Shown: piece by piece, positions 1 through 7,024 of the stretch
Layout of the letters: each line of letters opens with the position of its first letter
Numbering within the stretch: position 1 is the first letter of the stretch
Source of the DNA: Alphaproteobacteria bacterium
Lineage (GTDB): Bacteria > Pseudomonadota > Alphaproteobacteria > G02398745 > G023898745
Direction of reading: 5' to 3'
Assembly: GCA_027366195.1 (NCBI GenBank)
Contig: DAHXKW010000152.1
Span: 1-11,393, forward strand
Length of the DNA stretch: 11,393 bases
The notes under the pieces: generated by a model
The model's database searches: none
What the model saw: the letters and a program-made list of their open reading frames with translations, nothing else
What the model was told of the DNA's origin: nothing
Position numbers and translations under genes: made by a program

Positions 1-15
1 TAATTAAATTAAAAG

Positions 16-267
16 ATGATTTCAGCGTCGCTTGTTATTGACGGAAAAGCTGTGATAACAAGCGACATTTTACAAGATACAACAAATTATTTTGGAATTA
101 CCGTTTTTGATTCGAACGAGAATGAAATTCAGCTCATTGAAAAAAAATATAATATACATATTCCTCGTCCTCATCTCAGTCCAGGGAATGGGAGAGTAAT
201 CGAAAATGGTAAGCATGCTGCTAATATACCTGTCCCCAAAGAAAAGCTAAAAGAAATAGCGCTATAG
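16..267 (+). CDS. Small hypothetical protein, 83 aa
   Basis: I do not recognise this protein. It starts ATG just after two in-frame stops (positions 1-3 and 10-12), with no clear Shine-Dalgarno sequence. The product is soluble-looking, rich in Asn, Ile, Glu and Lys, without a signal peptide or membrane segment; a PRPHLSPGNGR stretch near residues 50-60 is the only distinctive part. Codon use looks natural for this AT-rich genome. Its last 97 bases lie antisense to the 3' end of the MFS transporter gene, so the two genes converge and overlap. It may be a genuine short gene or the tail of a longer, truncated gene, and the overlap with a clipped transporter suggests a rearrangement here. Moderate to low confidence that it is expressed. 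Confidence 0.45.
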   Translation: MISASLVIDGKAVITSDILQDTTNYFGITVFDSNENEIQLIEKKYNIHIPRPHLSPGNGRVIENGKHAANIPVPKEKLKEIAL

Positions 268-1316
268 CGTATATAAGATGGAAACAAGGATTGGTAGAAT
301 AGATGTTGTGTGCTACCTTGTATGCCTGCGAGTATACCTAATGCTATTTGTCCCACGATGACGATACTAACACTATTTGAAGAGTAGCTCCAAAAAGTGA
401 AAGGTAGAACTCCTAGAGAAATAATAAAGGCTGATTGAATTATTAGAATTGGCCGTTTAATAAAATCTGAAAAATAACCGCAGCTGATACAAGATATTGC
501 AAAGATCAAGCTATTTGCTGCAATAAGTAAAGGAAGTCGGTTTTGAGGAAATGCGGGGTTTAATTTTATCATCATTGGACCCACTGAGAGTAGTAAATAA
601 CCTACTAGGGATAAATGGCCAGCGACGAGAAACGTTAGTAACATCGAAAATTTATATGTCATCCAGCTTGTTGCTATTGGAGTAAAGTATGAAGTTTTTT
701 GAGATATGAAATTCTTATTTTCTCTTAATTGGTATCTAATATAAATACCAAAGCAAGCTATGGTTGTTCCAATAAAAAATGCTATGCGAAAACTATTTTT
801 ATAAGGTAGATAAGACAATAAAATTGATATCGTGGTCGCCAAGATAACACCAAATACACTTGATGCTGTGATCAGGCTACTTATTAGGCCCGGTTTGGCT
901 GTTGTCTGTTCTAACGTGTATATTGCTGCGCCATTATATTCTCCACCAGTACATAAACCTTGAATGATTCGAACAAAAAAAAGAGTAAATGGTGCTAAAT
1001 TTCCAATAGACTCATAACTGGGTAACAAGGTTACGGTTAAACTTGGTATTGCCATCATAATCATGGAAAGGGATAAGGCTTGTTTTCGTCCGTAGCGATC
1101 TCCAATATAACCAAATAAAAGACCACCAAGGGGACGTACTAAGATTCCTAAAACAACAATTCCTAGGCTTCGGTAAATAGTCAATAAATAGGTGTTTGTT
1201 TGTTGGAAAAATATTTGTCCGAGTAAAGGTGCATAAACAAGGACAAGTGATGAGTCGTAAAATTCTAAGGTTGTTCCTAAAATAGTAGAAACTATAGGAT
1301 GGCGAGAAAAGCTCAA
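171..1316 (-). CDS. MFS transporter, metabolite:H+ symporter (ProP-like) type, C-terminally clipped
   Basis: This inner-membrane carrier of the major facilitator superfamily probably imports an osmolyte or a small organic acid with protons. Visible markers are an N-terminus ILGTTLEFYD resembling the family's GxxLEWYDF, the MFS motif A GYIGDRYGRKQA at residues 69-80, and the MHS-family signature RIIQGLCTGGEYNGAA at 116-131. Many hydrophobic helices follow. The frame opens with TTG at 1316; no ATG lies upstream before an in-frame stop, and the N-terminus already covers the family's first helix. At 381 aa it is some 40-50 residues shorter than usual: homology seems to run into helix 11 (LFPSYIRYSAISFS) and then ends at LPFPGLR, so helix 12 is missing. 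It is the last gene of the minus-strand run, 54 nt after the sigma-like gene. It may be a decaying gene. The substrate cannot be told. Confidence 0.8.
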   Translation of the reverse strand: MSFSRHPIVSTILGTTLEFYDSSLVLVYAPLLGQIFFQQTNTYLLTIYRSLGIVVLGILVRPLGGLLFGYIGDRYGRKQALSLSMIMMAIPSLTVTLLPSYESIGNLAPFTLFFVRIIQGLCTGGEYNGAAIYTLEQTTAKPGLISSLITASSVFGVILATTISILLSYLPYKNSFRIAFFIGTTIACFGIYIRYQLRENKNFISQKTSYFTPIATSWMTYKFSMLLTFLVAGHLSLVGYLLLSVGPMMIKLNPAFPQNRLPLLIAANSLIFAISCISCGYFSDFIKRPILIIQSAFIISLGVLPFTFWSYSSNSVSIVIVGQIALGILAGIQGSTQHLFYQSLFPSYIRYSAISFSFSLGTGILAACLPFSITLPFPGLR

Positions 1317-1370
1317 GGGACTAATGAAAAGCCAGTCTACCAGGAAGATACAGATATTTATCAGGTCTTG

Positions 1371-2171
1371 TCAAAAATAATGTTGTAATTGTTCGGTACG
1401 TTGTACTAAAACAGATCTTAATTTTCTTAGAGATTTTAATACAATCATTTTTACTTTAGGAGGGGCAATGCCTAATTTTTCAGATACTTCAGCTAAGGTA
1501 ACAATTCGTTTATTTAAAAACATTTCTGTAATAATACAGTGTTCAATAGGGGATAACTCGTTCATTGCTACAATAAGCCAATCAAGTCTTTTTTGAAATA
1601 AGAGGTTTTCTATTTCTTCTTCTTCTATATTTGTATCAGGGTCGGCAAATACTTCGTGAAATTTTTCACTATCTAATGATATGCTGGTAACCATCCCATT
1701 TTCTGAATGTTTCCCTTCTGTAGGTGTAGAGTTGCCATTAATATACTTTTGCGTTTCTTGATATTCCGCAAGTAAATCTTGCCTTTTTTTTTGGTTTTTT
1801 ATGGTGTACAGAAAGGATAAGATGTATTCTTGGATGAATGCCTTTACCCACCATTTTGCATAACATGAAAAACGAGCACCATGTGTAATTTCGAATTTTT
1901 CAATAGCGCGCATTAAACCTAGCATACCTTCTTGGATTAAATCCTCAGTTGAAATTGAAGTATATCGTTGGTAGATTTTTGCTTCTTTTATAACTAATTT
2001 TGCATGACTCGTAATCAAAATCTCATAATTGTTGATATCAAATCGGTTAATAAAAAAATTGTATTCTTCCTCAGCTGATAAATTTGGTCTGTTTTGTAAG
2101 TAACTTATGTATTTTTTGTTATAACTTTTGATAAACAAGAAAGTATACATATTGCTTATACATATAATCAC
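1371..2171 (-). CDS. Divergent RpoH-like sigma-70 family factor
   Basis: This is an RNA polymerase sigma factor of the sigma-70 family, nearest to RpoH. The RpoH-like start LSAEEEYNFF (31-40) is followed by region 2: SHAKLVIKEAKIYQRY (55-70), DLIQEGMLGLMRAIEKFE (77-94) and FSCYAKWWVKAFIQEYIL (101-118), equivalent to ATYAMWWIKASIQEYIL of classical RpoH. The segment after it (NQKKRQDLLAEYQ) only echoes the RpoH box QKKLFFNLR. A low-complexity acidic linker follows. The region 4 helix-turn-helix TLAEVSEKLGIAPPKVKMIV (225-244) has APPKVKMIV where SRERVRQIE is normal, so -35 recognition should differ. The frame opens with GTG at 2171; ATG at 2150 gives 259 aa and is equally plausible. It begins 26 nt after the kinase gene and probably shares its transcript. 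It is clearly a paralog of the rpoH at 5683. It could be an active alternative sigma or a degenerating duplicate. Confidence 0.8.
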   Translation of the reverse strand: MIICISNMYTFLFIKSYNKKYISYLQNRPNLSAEEEYNFFINRFDINNYEILITSHAKLVIKEAKIYQRYTSISTEDLIQEGMLGLMRAIEKFEITHGARFSCYAKWWVKAFIQEYILSFLYTIKNQKKRQDLLAEYQETQKYINGNSTPTEGKHSENGMVTSISLDSEKFHEVFADPDTNIEEEEIENLLFQKRLDWLIVAMNELSPIEHCIITEMFLNKRIVTLAEVSEKLGIAPPKVKMIVLKSLRKLRSVLVQRTEQLQHYF

Positions 2172-2197
2172 GTTATCTTAACAAAGTAAAAATATCC

Positions 2198-3145
2198 TTA
2201 AGGAGAAGGGAGGATTCTAACACCTGTGTGTTCGATTTGGAGAGGGATAAGTTCAAATGGAGCTAGAATTTCTTGTTCTATAGTGCCAAGACCAATAACA
2301 CACCCCCCTAATCCTGGACCAGTGATTTTTGCACCATAAACAGTTTCTGTATGATCGAGCCTGCTTAAAATTTCCTGAGTCTCTTTTGTCTGTAATTTGT
2401 TCGTGGAAAGGATACCTTGTCCAATCTCCATTAATTCACCTAATTTTTTCACATTATTGTTTTTTAGTTCTTGAAAAAACAAGTGAGACAAGTCTCCTAA
2501 AATAGCATGCAGTTTTGAATAAATTGATGGAAAAGATCGTTCGCGTATAAGGCAGCGTTTAATAGCAATTGATTCAGATGTAATCGTACCAGAGTAAACA
2601 GCAAATAGGGGCAAGTCTGACAAAAAGCTTTCAATTAAAGTTGGGTGTGATTTGTTTTTCTCTGTATGATGAATAATTTTACCATATGTGCTTGCAGCCA
2701 CTTCTGCGCAAGAACTATCGGGTCGTACAGCTGAAACAGCTTGGCTAGCGATTCTGAAGATATCCCCTAAGTTTGTGTGGTGGTGCAAGTAGTGATAGAA
2801 AGCACTGGACAGTATTACAGTGATAGCAGCATTCATTCCGAGCTGTTTATCTACCATGGTGTTTTTGTGATAGACAATTTGAAAGCCCTGATGTCTTAGT
2901 TGTGGTAGAAATTGTTTGAAGCTAGACAGGGTATATTGATAAGTGGGAGGCGCTGACAATGTTGAAAGATTTATAGTACAGGGACCGCATAAATCAGATG
3001 ATATATCTAATACGGGGTCATCTATTGGTGTAACCGAAACAGTAAAATGTTGGTTTATGGCTGCAACTACAGAGGGGTATTCTGAAGCTGTGTATTTTCC
3101 TGTGAAAATAATACTTCCTGGAGCAGAGCATGTAATTGTAGTCAT
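2198..3145 (-). CDS. GHMP-family kinase, mevalonate-kinase-like
   Basis: This is a small-molecule kinase of the GHMP superfamily, probably acting on mevalonate or phosphomevalonate in isoprenoid synthesis (substrate inferred). Motif 1 is CSAPGSIIFTGKYTASEYP at residues 6-24 (family: APGKxxLxGEY). Motif 2, normally PxGxGLGSSAA, is reduced to QLGMNAAITV at 101-110. The acidic-residue region usually written GSGxDVAxSxYGG reads SSCAEVAASTYGK at 144-156, with Glu148 where Asp is expected. Motif 3 is well kept: KITGPGLGGCVIGL from 273. Start ATG 3145 overlaps the dut stop codon by ATGA; the frame extends 22 codons upstream, but that part lies wholly inside dut. The 315-aa length is normal for the family. 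Altered motif 2 and the Asp-to-Glu change raise the question of reduced or shifted activity. Family assignment is strong, substrate weak. Confidence 0.75.
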   Translation of the reverse strand: MTTITCSAPGSIIFTGKYTASEYPSVVAAINQHFTVSVTPIDDPVLDISSDLCGPCTINLSTLSAPPTYQYTLSSFKQFLPQLRHQGFQIVYHKNTMVDKQLGMNAAITVILSSAFYHYLHHHTNLGDIFRIASQAVSAVRPDSSCAEVAASTYGKIIHHTEKNKSHPTLIESFLSDLPLFAVYSGTITSESIAIKRCLIRERSFPSIYSKLHAILGDLSHLFFQELKNNNVKKLGELMEIGQGILSTNKLQTKETQEILSRLDHTETVYGAKITGPGLGGCVIGLGTIEQEILAPFELIPLQIEHTGVRILPSP

Positions 3146-3579
3146 CGGCACGTTCCTGTTGAACCAAAGCCACCGACGTCGCGTTTCGTGGTTGTTAACG
3201 TATCGACACAAATGAAGTCCACTTTTTTATATGTTGCAATAATCATTTGTGCGATTCTCATATCAGAAGTAATAGTAAATGGGTTCTTGCCAAAGTTTAC
3301 TAAAATAACACTGATTTCTCCTCGATAATCCGCATCAATTGTTCCAGGTGTGTTCAGAACGGTGATCCCGTGTTTTAAAGCAAGACCAGAACGTGGTCGA
3401 ACCTGAGCCTCATACCCTTCCGGTAGAGCCATAGAAAAACCGCACGGGATTAAAGTATGTGTTCCGGGGGATAAAATAATTTCTTGATCGATAGCGGCAT
3501 ACAGATCCATACCGGCGCTACCCTCTGTGGCATAAGTTGGCATTTTACCATTTCTTAATAATTGAAGAGAGATTTGCAT
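3142..3579 (-). CDS. dut: Deoxyuridine 5'-triphosphate nucleotidohydrolase (dUTPase)
   Basis: dUTPase hydrolyses dUTP to dUMP and pyrophosphate, keeping uracil out of DNA and supplying dUMP for thymidylate synthesis; it works as a cytosolic homotrimer. All five trimeric-dUTPase motifs are present in order: AGMDLYA (22-28), PRSGLALKHGI (62-72), NTPGTIDADYRGEI (76-89) with its catalytic Asp, RIAQMII (107-113), and the glycine-rich C-terminal arm RDVGGFGSTG (133-142). At 145 aa it is full length. It starts with ATG without an obvious Shine-Dalgarno sequence, just downstream of a good minus-strand promoter. It is the first gene of the run dut-kinase-sigma-MFS, and its stop codon overlaps the next start. 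Confidence 0.96.
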   Translation of the reverse strand: MQISLQLLRNGKMPTYATEGSAGMDLYAAIDQEIILSPGTHTLIPCGFSMALPEGYEAQVRPRSGLALKHGITVLNTPGTIDADYRGEISVILVNFGKNPFTITSDMRIAQMIIATYKKVDFICVDTLTTTKRDVGGFGSTGTCR

Positions 3580-3608
3580 CTGATACTAATAATTTTATAA
3601 TATTATTA

Positions 3609-3637
3609 ATTATACCGTGCCCTTAGAATGAGGACAA
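3609..3637 (-). promoter_or_regulatory. Sigma-70-type promoter for the dut run
   Basis: Read on the minus strand, a perfect -10 box TATAAT (3614-3609) stands exactly 17 nt downstream of a -35 box TTGTCC (3637-3632; four of six match TTGACA). Transcription would start near 3602, giving a leader of roughly 20 nt before the dut ATG at 3579. It lies in the only sizeable gap between plsC and dut, so it probably drives dut, the kinase, the sigma-like gene and the transporter. Confidence 0.6.
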
Positions 3638-3676
3638 TTAAAGGTATTATTTATTTTTCAATCGTTTTTAAACGTA

Positions 3677-4474
3677 TCACTGCACCATAAGTGAATGATC
3701 AGATTTCATCGAATCCTGATAGGGAGACGGGAAATTATTGTATAAATGACTTTGGATAAGTTCTAAACTTCCATTTTCTATGGCAGTGACTAGTCTATCT
3801 CTAAACTGATCTCTGTCTAATCCTGGAGGTATAATTTCCATAACTTTAGCTTCTATACGGCCAGGATATTTTAAAAAATGCCGTTTTGGCCAATATATTC
3901 CTGAGTTAAGAGCAATAGCTGCCACAGGTAGGTCAAGTTTTTTATAAAGAAGATAAACACCATCGGTGTAGTCAGTTTTTTCACCCACAGCGGTTCGTCG
4001 ACCTTCTGGAAAAATTATAATATGTGACCGGTTTTTTTTTACTTCATTCCGTGCTTCATCCAACATGTGTTTGATAGCTTGAACAGGTTTTTTTCGGTCG
4101 ATAGCGATTGCGCCCATAAGTGTTACAAGTTGTCCAAATATGGGTAATTGTTTAAGCTCTTTTTTGATAATAAAAACAGATTGTTCGCCGAGTGCTATGT
4201 GCAAGGCCCCTGTTTCCCAAACAGATTGATGCTTAGAGGCAATAATCATCGGAACTTCACTTTTTTGTATTTGTTCAAATCCGTCAAGATGGTAAGTTAA
4301 TCCAACAAAACGTTCGACGAGGATGAAAATTATTTGCGCCCATACTTTTCCAAGATATTGCGTTAACTTTCGATTTCTTATGATATAAAGAGCTACGAGC
4401 AAAAACGGTAAAAGCAAGATAAAAATTATTGCAAGACAAATATAGCAACCAAGACAACGTAAAAATAATTTCAT
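3677..4474 (-). CDS. plsC: 1-acyl-sn-glycerol-3-phosphate acyltransferase
   Basis: This membrane-bound acyltransferase converts lysophosphatidic acid to phosphatidic acid, a step of phospholipid synthesis. An N-terminal hydrophobic anchor (about 3-32) precedes the acyltransferase domain. Acceptor block I is KHQSVWET with the catalytic His82 and an acidic Glu87 in place of the common HX4D Asp, a form I associate with alphaproteobacterial members. IDRKKP (125-130) and FPEGRR (155-160; usual FPEGTR) form the middle blocks, and PVAAIALNSG (183-192) is the last. The length of 265 aa is normal. The start ATG overlaps the pgi stop codon as ATGA, so translation is probably coupled to pgi. Confidence 0.9.
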   Translation of the reverse strand: MKLFLRCLGCYICLAIIFILLLPFLLVALYIIRNRKLTQYLGKVWAQIIFILVERFVGLTYHLDGFEQIQKSEVPMIIASKHQSVWETGALHIALGEQSVFIIKKELKQLPIFGQLVTLMGAIAIDRKKPVQAIKHMLDEARNEVKKNRSHIIIFPEGRRTAVGEKTDYTDGVYLLYKKLDLPVAAIALNSGIYWPKRHFLKYPGRIEAKVMEIIPPGLDRDQFRDRLVTAIENGSLELIQSHLYNNFPSPYQDSMKSDHSLMVQ

Positions 4475-5577
4475 AAAAAACGCTCCATAGTTTTCTTTGA
4501 TTGTTCAACGGCAGGTTGATCAAAAGGATTTACATTGGCTAACTTTGCAAGTGTTAAAACTTCCAAAATAAATTGCATCATAATAAAGCCAAAACTTTTT
4601 TCTGATAAATTAGGAAGGATAAAATCGCGAACATGGTGACCAGCTGTTTGTAAAACGTGATTTGTATTATAAAAATGTGCTTTTAAGAATGAATTGGTAT
4701 CATATTGGTTATACAACATCATATCGTGATGGTGCGTTTTTAGAGGGCTTCTTGATACAGGTATAGTATCACAATTTACCCTTAGCAAGCTAAATACATA
4801 TTTATGAGGTCCATCCAGGTAGAGTTGCAATTGAGAATGCTGGTCTAATGTCCCTGTATTGACTACCGGTTGGAATCCAAACGCTTTGCCATATATATCT
4901 TTTTTCCCCAAAGATTCGGCAATAAGTTGAGTACACCAGGATAACAAACCTGAAAAATAGTCTCCATAACCCCAAAGTACATGTATTTGATATCCTTTTT
5001 GGTAGGCGTAAAATAATTTTTCAGCTTGTGCTGCTGCTGTTGTGTATTGCTCTAAAGCCATTGTGGCGCCAGCGATAAATTTCTCAGGATTGAGTCCCAT
5101 CAATAAACAAGGGATGTATCCAACAGCTGTGAATGCTGAAAATCGTCCGCCAATATCGGAAGGATGGGGGATTATGGGCCATCTGTTTATTTCTGCGATG
5201 TCTAATAAGGGACTAGATTTAAGTTGCGTGATGACCAAAGCATTCTTGGGAGATAGGGCTGAAATTTGGCACAGTATTTCTGACGTTGAGCCAGATTTTG
5301 AAATAAAGATGATACCTGTGTCGTCTAGATTTTCATGTTGCAGACGATTTAATGTTATCGGATCAATACTGTCTAAAATACGTATATTGTTCTGGGAAGA
5401 CAAAGGCAATAATGCTTGGGTCGTTAATATAGATCCACCTAATCCGCAGATTAAGAATTTTTTGTAACGTCGCTTAAAGTCCTCAACAGTAGGTAGCCAA
5501 TTAGGTGCCTCATTTAATACTTTGAAAAGAGACAAGTTTTGGATTTGACAGGCGAGATCAGCTTCTATGTTGTTCAT
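4471..5577 (-). CDS. pgi: Glucose-6-phosphate isomerase, short form
   Basis: The enzyme interconverts glucose 6-phosphate and fructose 6-phosphate in glycolysis and sugar-nucleotide supply. Sequence marks are LICGLGGSILTTQAL for the early phosphate-binding segment, FISKSGSTSEIL for the SIS-domain phosphate loop, SDIGGRFSAFTAVG matching PGI signature 1, GTLDQHSQLQLYLDG, and a C-terminal NPFDQPAVEQSKK corresponding to PGI signature 2 (FDQWGVELGK). At about 368 aa it is much shorter than the 550-aa enterobacterial enzyme, but all core motifs remain. I chose ATG at 5577; the frame also opens four codons earlier with TTG at 5589. It is first of a two-gene pgi-plsC unit, divergent from rpoH across a gap of about 100 bases. 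A TGcTACACT extended -10-like string lies upstream on the minus strand, without a clear -35. Confidence 0.93.
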   Translation of the reverse strand: MNNIEADLACQIQNLSLFKVLNEAPNWLPTVEDFKRRYKKFLICGLGGSILTTQALLPLSSQNNIRILDSIDPITLNRLQHENLDDTGIIFISKSGSTSEILCQISALSPKNALVITQLKSSPLLDIAEINRWPIIPHPSDIGGRFSAFTAVGYIPCLLMGLNPEKFIAGATMALEQYTTAAAQAEKLFYAYQKGYQIHVLWGYGDYFSGLLSWCTQLIAESLGKKDIYGKAFGFQPVVNTGTLDQHSQLQLYLDGPHKYVFSLLRVNCDTIPVSRSPLKTHHHDMMLYNQYDTNSFLKAHFYNTNHVLQTAGHHVRDFILPNLSEKSFGFIMMQFILEVLTLAKLANVNPFDQPAVEQSKKTMERFL

Positions 5578-5682
5578 AGTGGCGGTCAATTCTATTTGTC
5601 TTAGTGTAGCATAGCAATTCTTAATTTTTTTTTAGCTTTTAGGGGTCTACAATCGACTCCAGGTTCAACGTATTGAGCGTAC

Positions 5683-6546
5683 ATGTCTCAAGCGAAAAAG
5701 TTGAAGCATCCTTTTAAGGAGGTACAACAAAGGCCATTTAAACAAAAGGATCAGTCTGTTGAGTTGATTTCAGAATGGCAGGACAAACAAGATCCGAAAC
5801 TTTTATCCAGAATTATGGTGGCCCATCAGAACTTGGTTAAAAAAGTGGCGCATGGGTATAGTGGCTATGGTTTGCCTATAGGTGACTTAATTTCCGAGGG
5901 CAACATTGGTGTTATGCACGCTTTAAAGCATTTTGATCCAAAACGTGGTTTTCGTTTTAGTACCTATGCAGTGTGGTGGATCAAGTCAGCGATTAATGAT
6001 TTTTTAGTGGCGACCCACTCTCTTATTCGCATTCCCAAATCACCCATTACGCGTAAGTTGTTTTTTAAATTGCCTAATGCTGTACAGGCTGAATTGGCTA
6101 AGCATATGACAGAAAACCTTTCTGATGAAATGATTGATTCAATTGCCGAAAAATTGAAGGTTCCGGTTGAACAGGTGGTTCATATGTTAGGGCGCATAAA
6201 ACGGGAGGTGTCTCTGAATAATCCTTTAGGGGGGGAGTCAGAGGGGGCAGAGGAATGGCAAAATTTTATTCCCACAAAAGATTTGACTCAAGAGCAATTG
6301 GCTGAAATGCATGAAGAACAAGCAAGGCGAACAAAATTGCTGGATGAGGCCATGACGATTTTAACAGATCGGGAAAGGCAAATTATTTATGCCAGACACT
6401 TTAAAGAGCCGCCTGACACATTTGAAGCGATTGGCAAAAAAGATCATTTATCACGCGAAAGAGTTCGCCAGATAGAAAAAGCGGCGTTTAATAAAATGCG
6501 AAGTCATATAAAGCAAAATGTCGATTGGAGCGTGGAATCTTTATAA
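5683..6546 (+). CDS. rpoH: RNA polymerase sigma factor RpoH (sigma-32)
   Basis: This is the heat-shock sigma factor that directs RNA polymerase to chaperone and protease promoters. Region 2 runs from about 42 to 115, with AHGYSGYGLPIGDLISEGN (56-74) and FSTYAVWWIKSAINDFL (92-108). The RpoH box is recognisable as TRKLFFKLPN (123-132; consensus QRKLFFNLR), which separates it from the housekeeping sigma factor. Region 4 has ILTDRERQIIYARH (226-239) and the helix-turn-helix TFEAIGKKDHLSRERVRQIE (246-265). At 287 aa it is full length. The start ATG has no strong Shine-Dalgarno sequence; TACAAT at 5648-5653 could be its -10 box. It is transcribed alone, away from pgi, and followed by a long non-coding stretch. 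Confidence 0.95.
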   Translation: MSQAKKLKHPFKEVQQRPFKQKDQSVELISEWQDKQDPKLLSRIMVAHQNLVKKVAHGYSGYGLPIGDLISEGNIGVMHALKHFDPKRGFRFSTYAVWWIKSAINDFLVATHSLIRIPKSPITRKLFFKLPNAVQAELAKHMTENLSDEMIDSIAEKLKVPVEQVVHMLGRIKREVSLNNPLGGESEGAEEWQNFIPTKDLTQEQLAEMHEEQARRTKLLDEAMTILTDRERQIIYARHFKEPPDTFEAIGKKDHLSRERVRQIEKAAFNKMRSHIKQNVDWSVESL

Positions 6547-6724
6547 ATAAGGTTCTTGCGAGGCTAATAAAACTAGAGAAGTGTTTTTTTCTAATTTTGG
6601 ATATAGCGCTGCGCTAGCATGGGGCCCGCCCGTTCGGCCACGCCGGAAGCTCCCGTCCCGCCTCCACCACTACATAGCTTCGCCGTTAGGTCCCGGCAAA
6701 CTGAATTGTTGCCAAAACCTTAAC

Positions 6725-6752
6725 CTTGCACGAAGGGGTTCCATCCCCATCG
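6725..6752 (+). promoter_or_regulatory. Possible sigma-32-type promoter
   Basis: CTTGCAC (6725-6731) followed after 13 nt by CCCCATCG (6745-6752) resembles the enterobacterial RpoH consensus CTTGAAA-N13/15-CCCCATNT. It lies about 180 bases after the rpoH stop and upstream of the cassette. Against it, the CCCC is one arm of a small hairpin, the nearest downstream gene begins almost 300 bases later, and alphaproteobacterial RpoH sites usually differ at -10. Weak call. Confidence 0.2.
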
Positions 6753-6993
6753 CCAAGTCGTTTATGATAAAAATGCGCGCGCACTTTTAGAATAAACAAA
6801 GCGAAATCTACCCATGGGCATGGATAGATCGATTTACATCACTATGGACCAGACTTCTCCTGATCTAACTAACCACCTAACAATAATTATGGGCTAAAAA
6901 AGTTAAAACAAAGTAACGTAAAAAGTTTTTTGATTTCGAAAGGGGCTAATGGTAGGTAACGCTTCTTCTATTTTTATACTTTTGTTTTTATCA

Positions 6994-7023
6994 TGGGGTA
7001 TGATTTTATAAATACATCCCCCA
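6994..7023 (+). promoter_or_regulatory. Stem-loop abutting the next start codon
   Basis: TGGGGTATG (6994-7002) pairs with CATCCCCCA (7015-7023) over nine positions with a single T-C mismatch, closing a 12-nt AT-rich loop. The stem ends one base before the ATG at 7025, where a ribosome binding site should be, and no Shine-Dalgarno sequence is visible. It could repress or gate translation of the 95-aa gene. The loop contains TTTATAAATAC (7005-7015), an 11-mer that recurs at 7349-7359 before the next gene and may instead be a -10-like element, so the DNA and RNA readings compete. Confidence 0.35.
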
Positions 7024-7024
7024 G

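Larger units (their letters stand above)
6547..7024. other. Intergenic stretch with GC-rich, hairpin-rich island
   Basis: No convincing protein gene lies here; a 69-codon plus-strand frame (6581-6790) has a random-looking Pro/Arg-rich product. Bases 6601-6660 are about 72% G+C by my count and 6661-6780 about 50%, in a genome otherwise near 35-40%. Short inverted repeats include TAGCGC/GCGCTA (6604-6609 and 6611-6616), GGCAA/TTGCC (6695-6699 and 6709-6713), GGGG/CCCC (6735-6738 and 6745-6748) and a longer one at 6805-6836. A CCTCCACCA string (6661-6669) recalls a tmRNA or tRNA 3' end, but I could not build the matching 5' arm. From about 6890 the DNA is AT-rich. Structural RNA, a palindromic mobile repeat, or a remnant of foreign DNA are all possible. 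Confidence 0.45.

Noticed and set aside
3146..3211. 22-codon N-terminal extension of the GHMP kinase
   Set aside because: It lies inside dut in another frame. ATG at 3145 gives a normal family N-terminus and an ATGA coupling overlap.
2943..3215. 90-codon plus-strand frame
   Set aside because: Antisense to the kinase and dut genes, both clearly coding on the minus strand.
5042..5467. 141-codon plus-strand frame
   Set aside because: It lies entirely antisense to pgi, which has strong family motifs in this interval.
6620..6780. Permuted alphaproteobacterial tmRNA, suggested by CCTCCACCA at 6661-6669
   Set aside because: The needed 5' acceptor strand (GGGGGCG-like), a UUCGA-type T-loop and a clear ANDN-type tag reading frame were not found on the same strand. 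Kept only as an open possibility for a covariance scan.
6581..6790. 69-codon plus-strand frame across the GC-rich island
   Set aside because: Its product is Pro/Arg-rich at the start and random-looking, there is no ribosome binding site, and the base composition tracks hairpins rather than codons.
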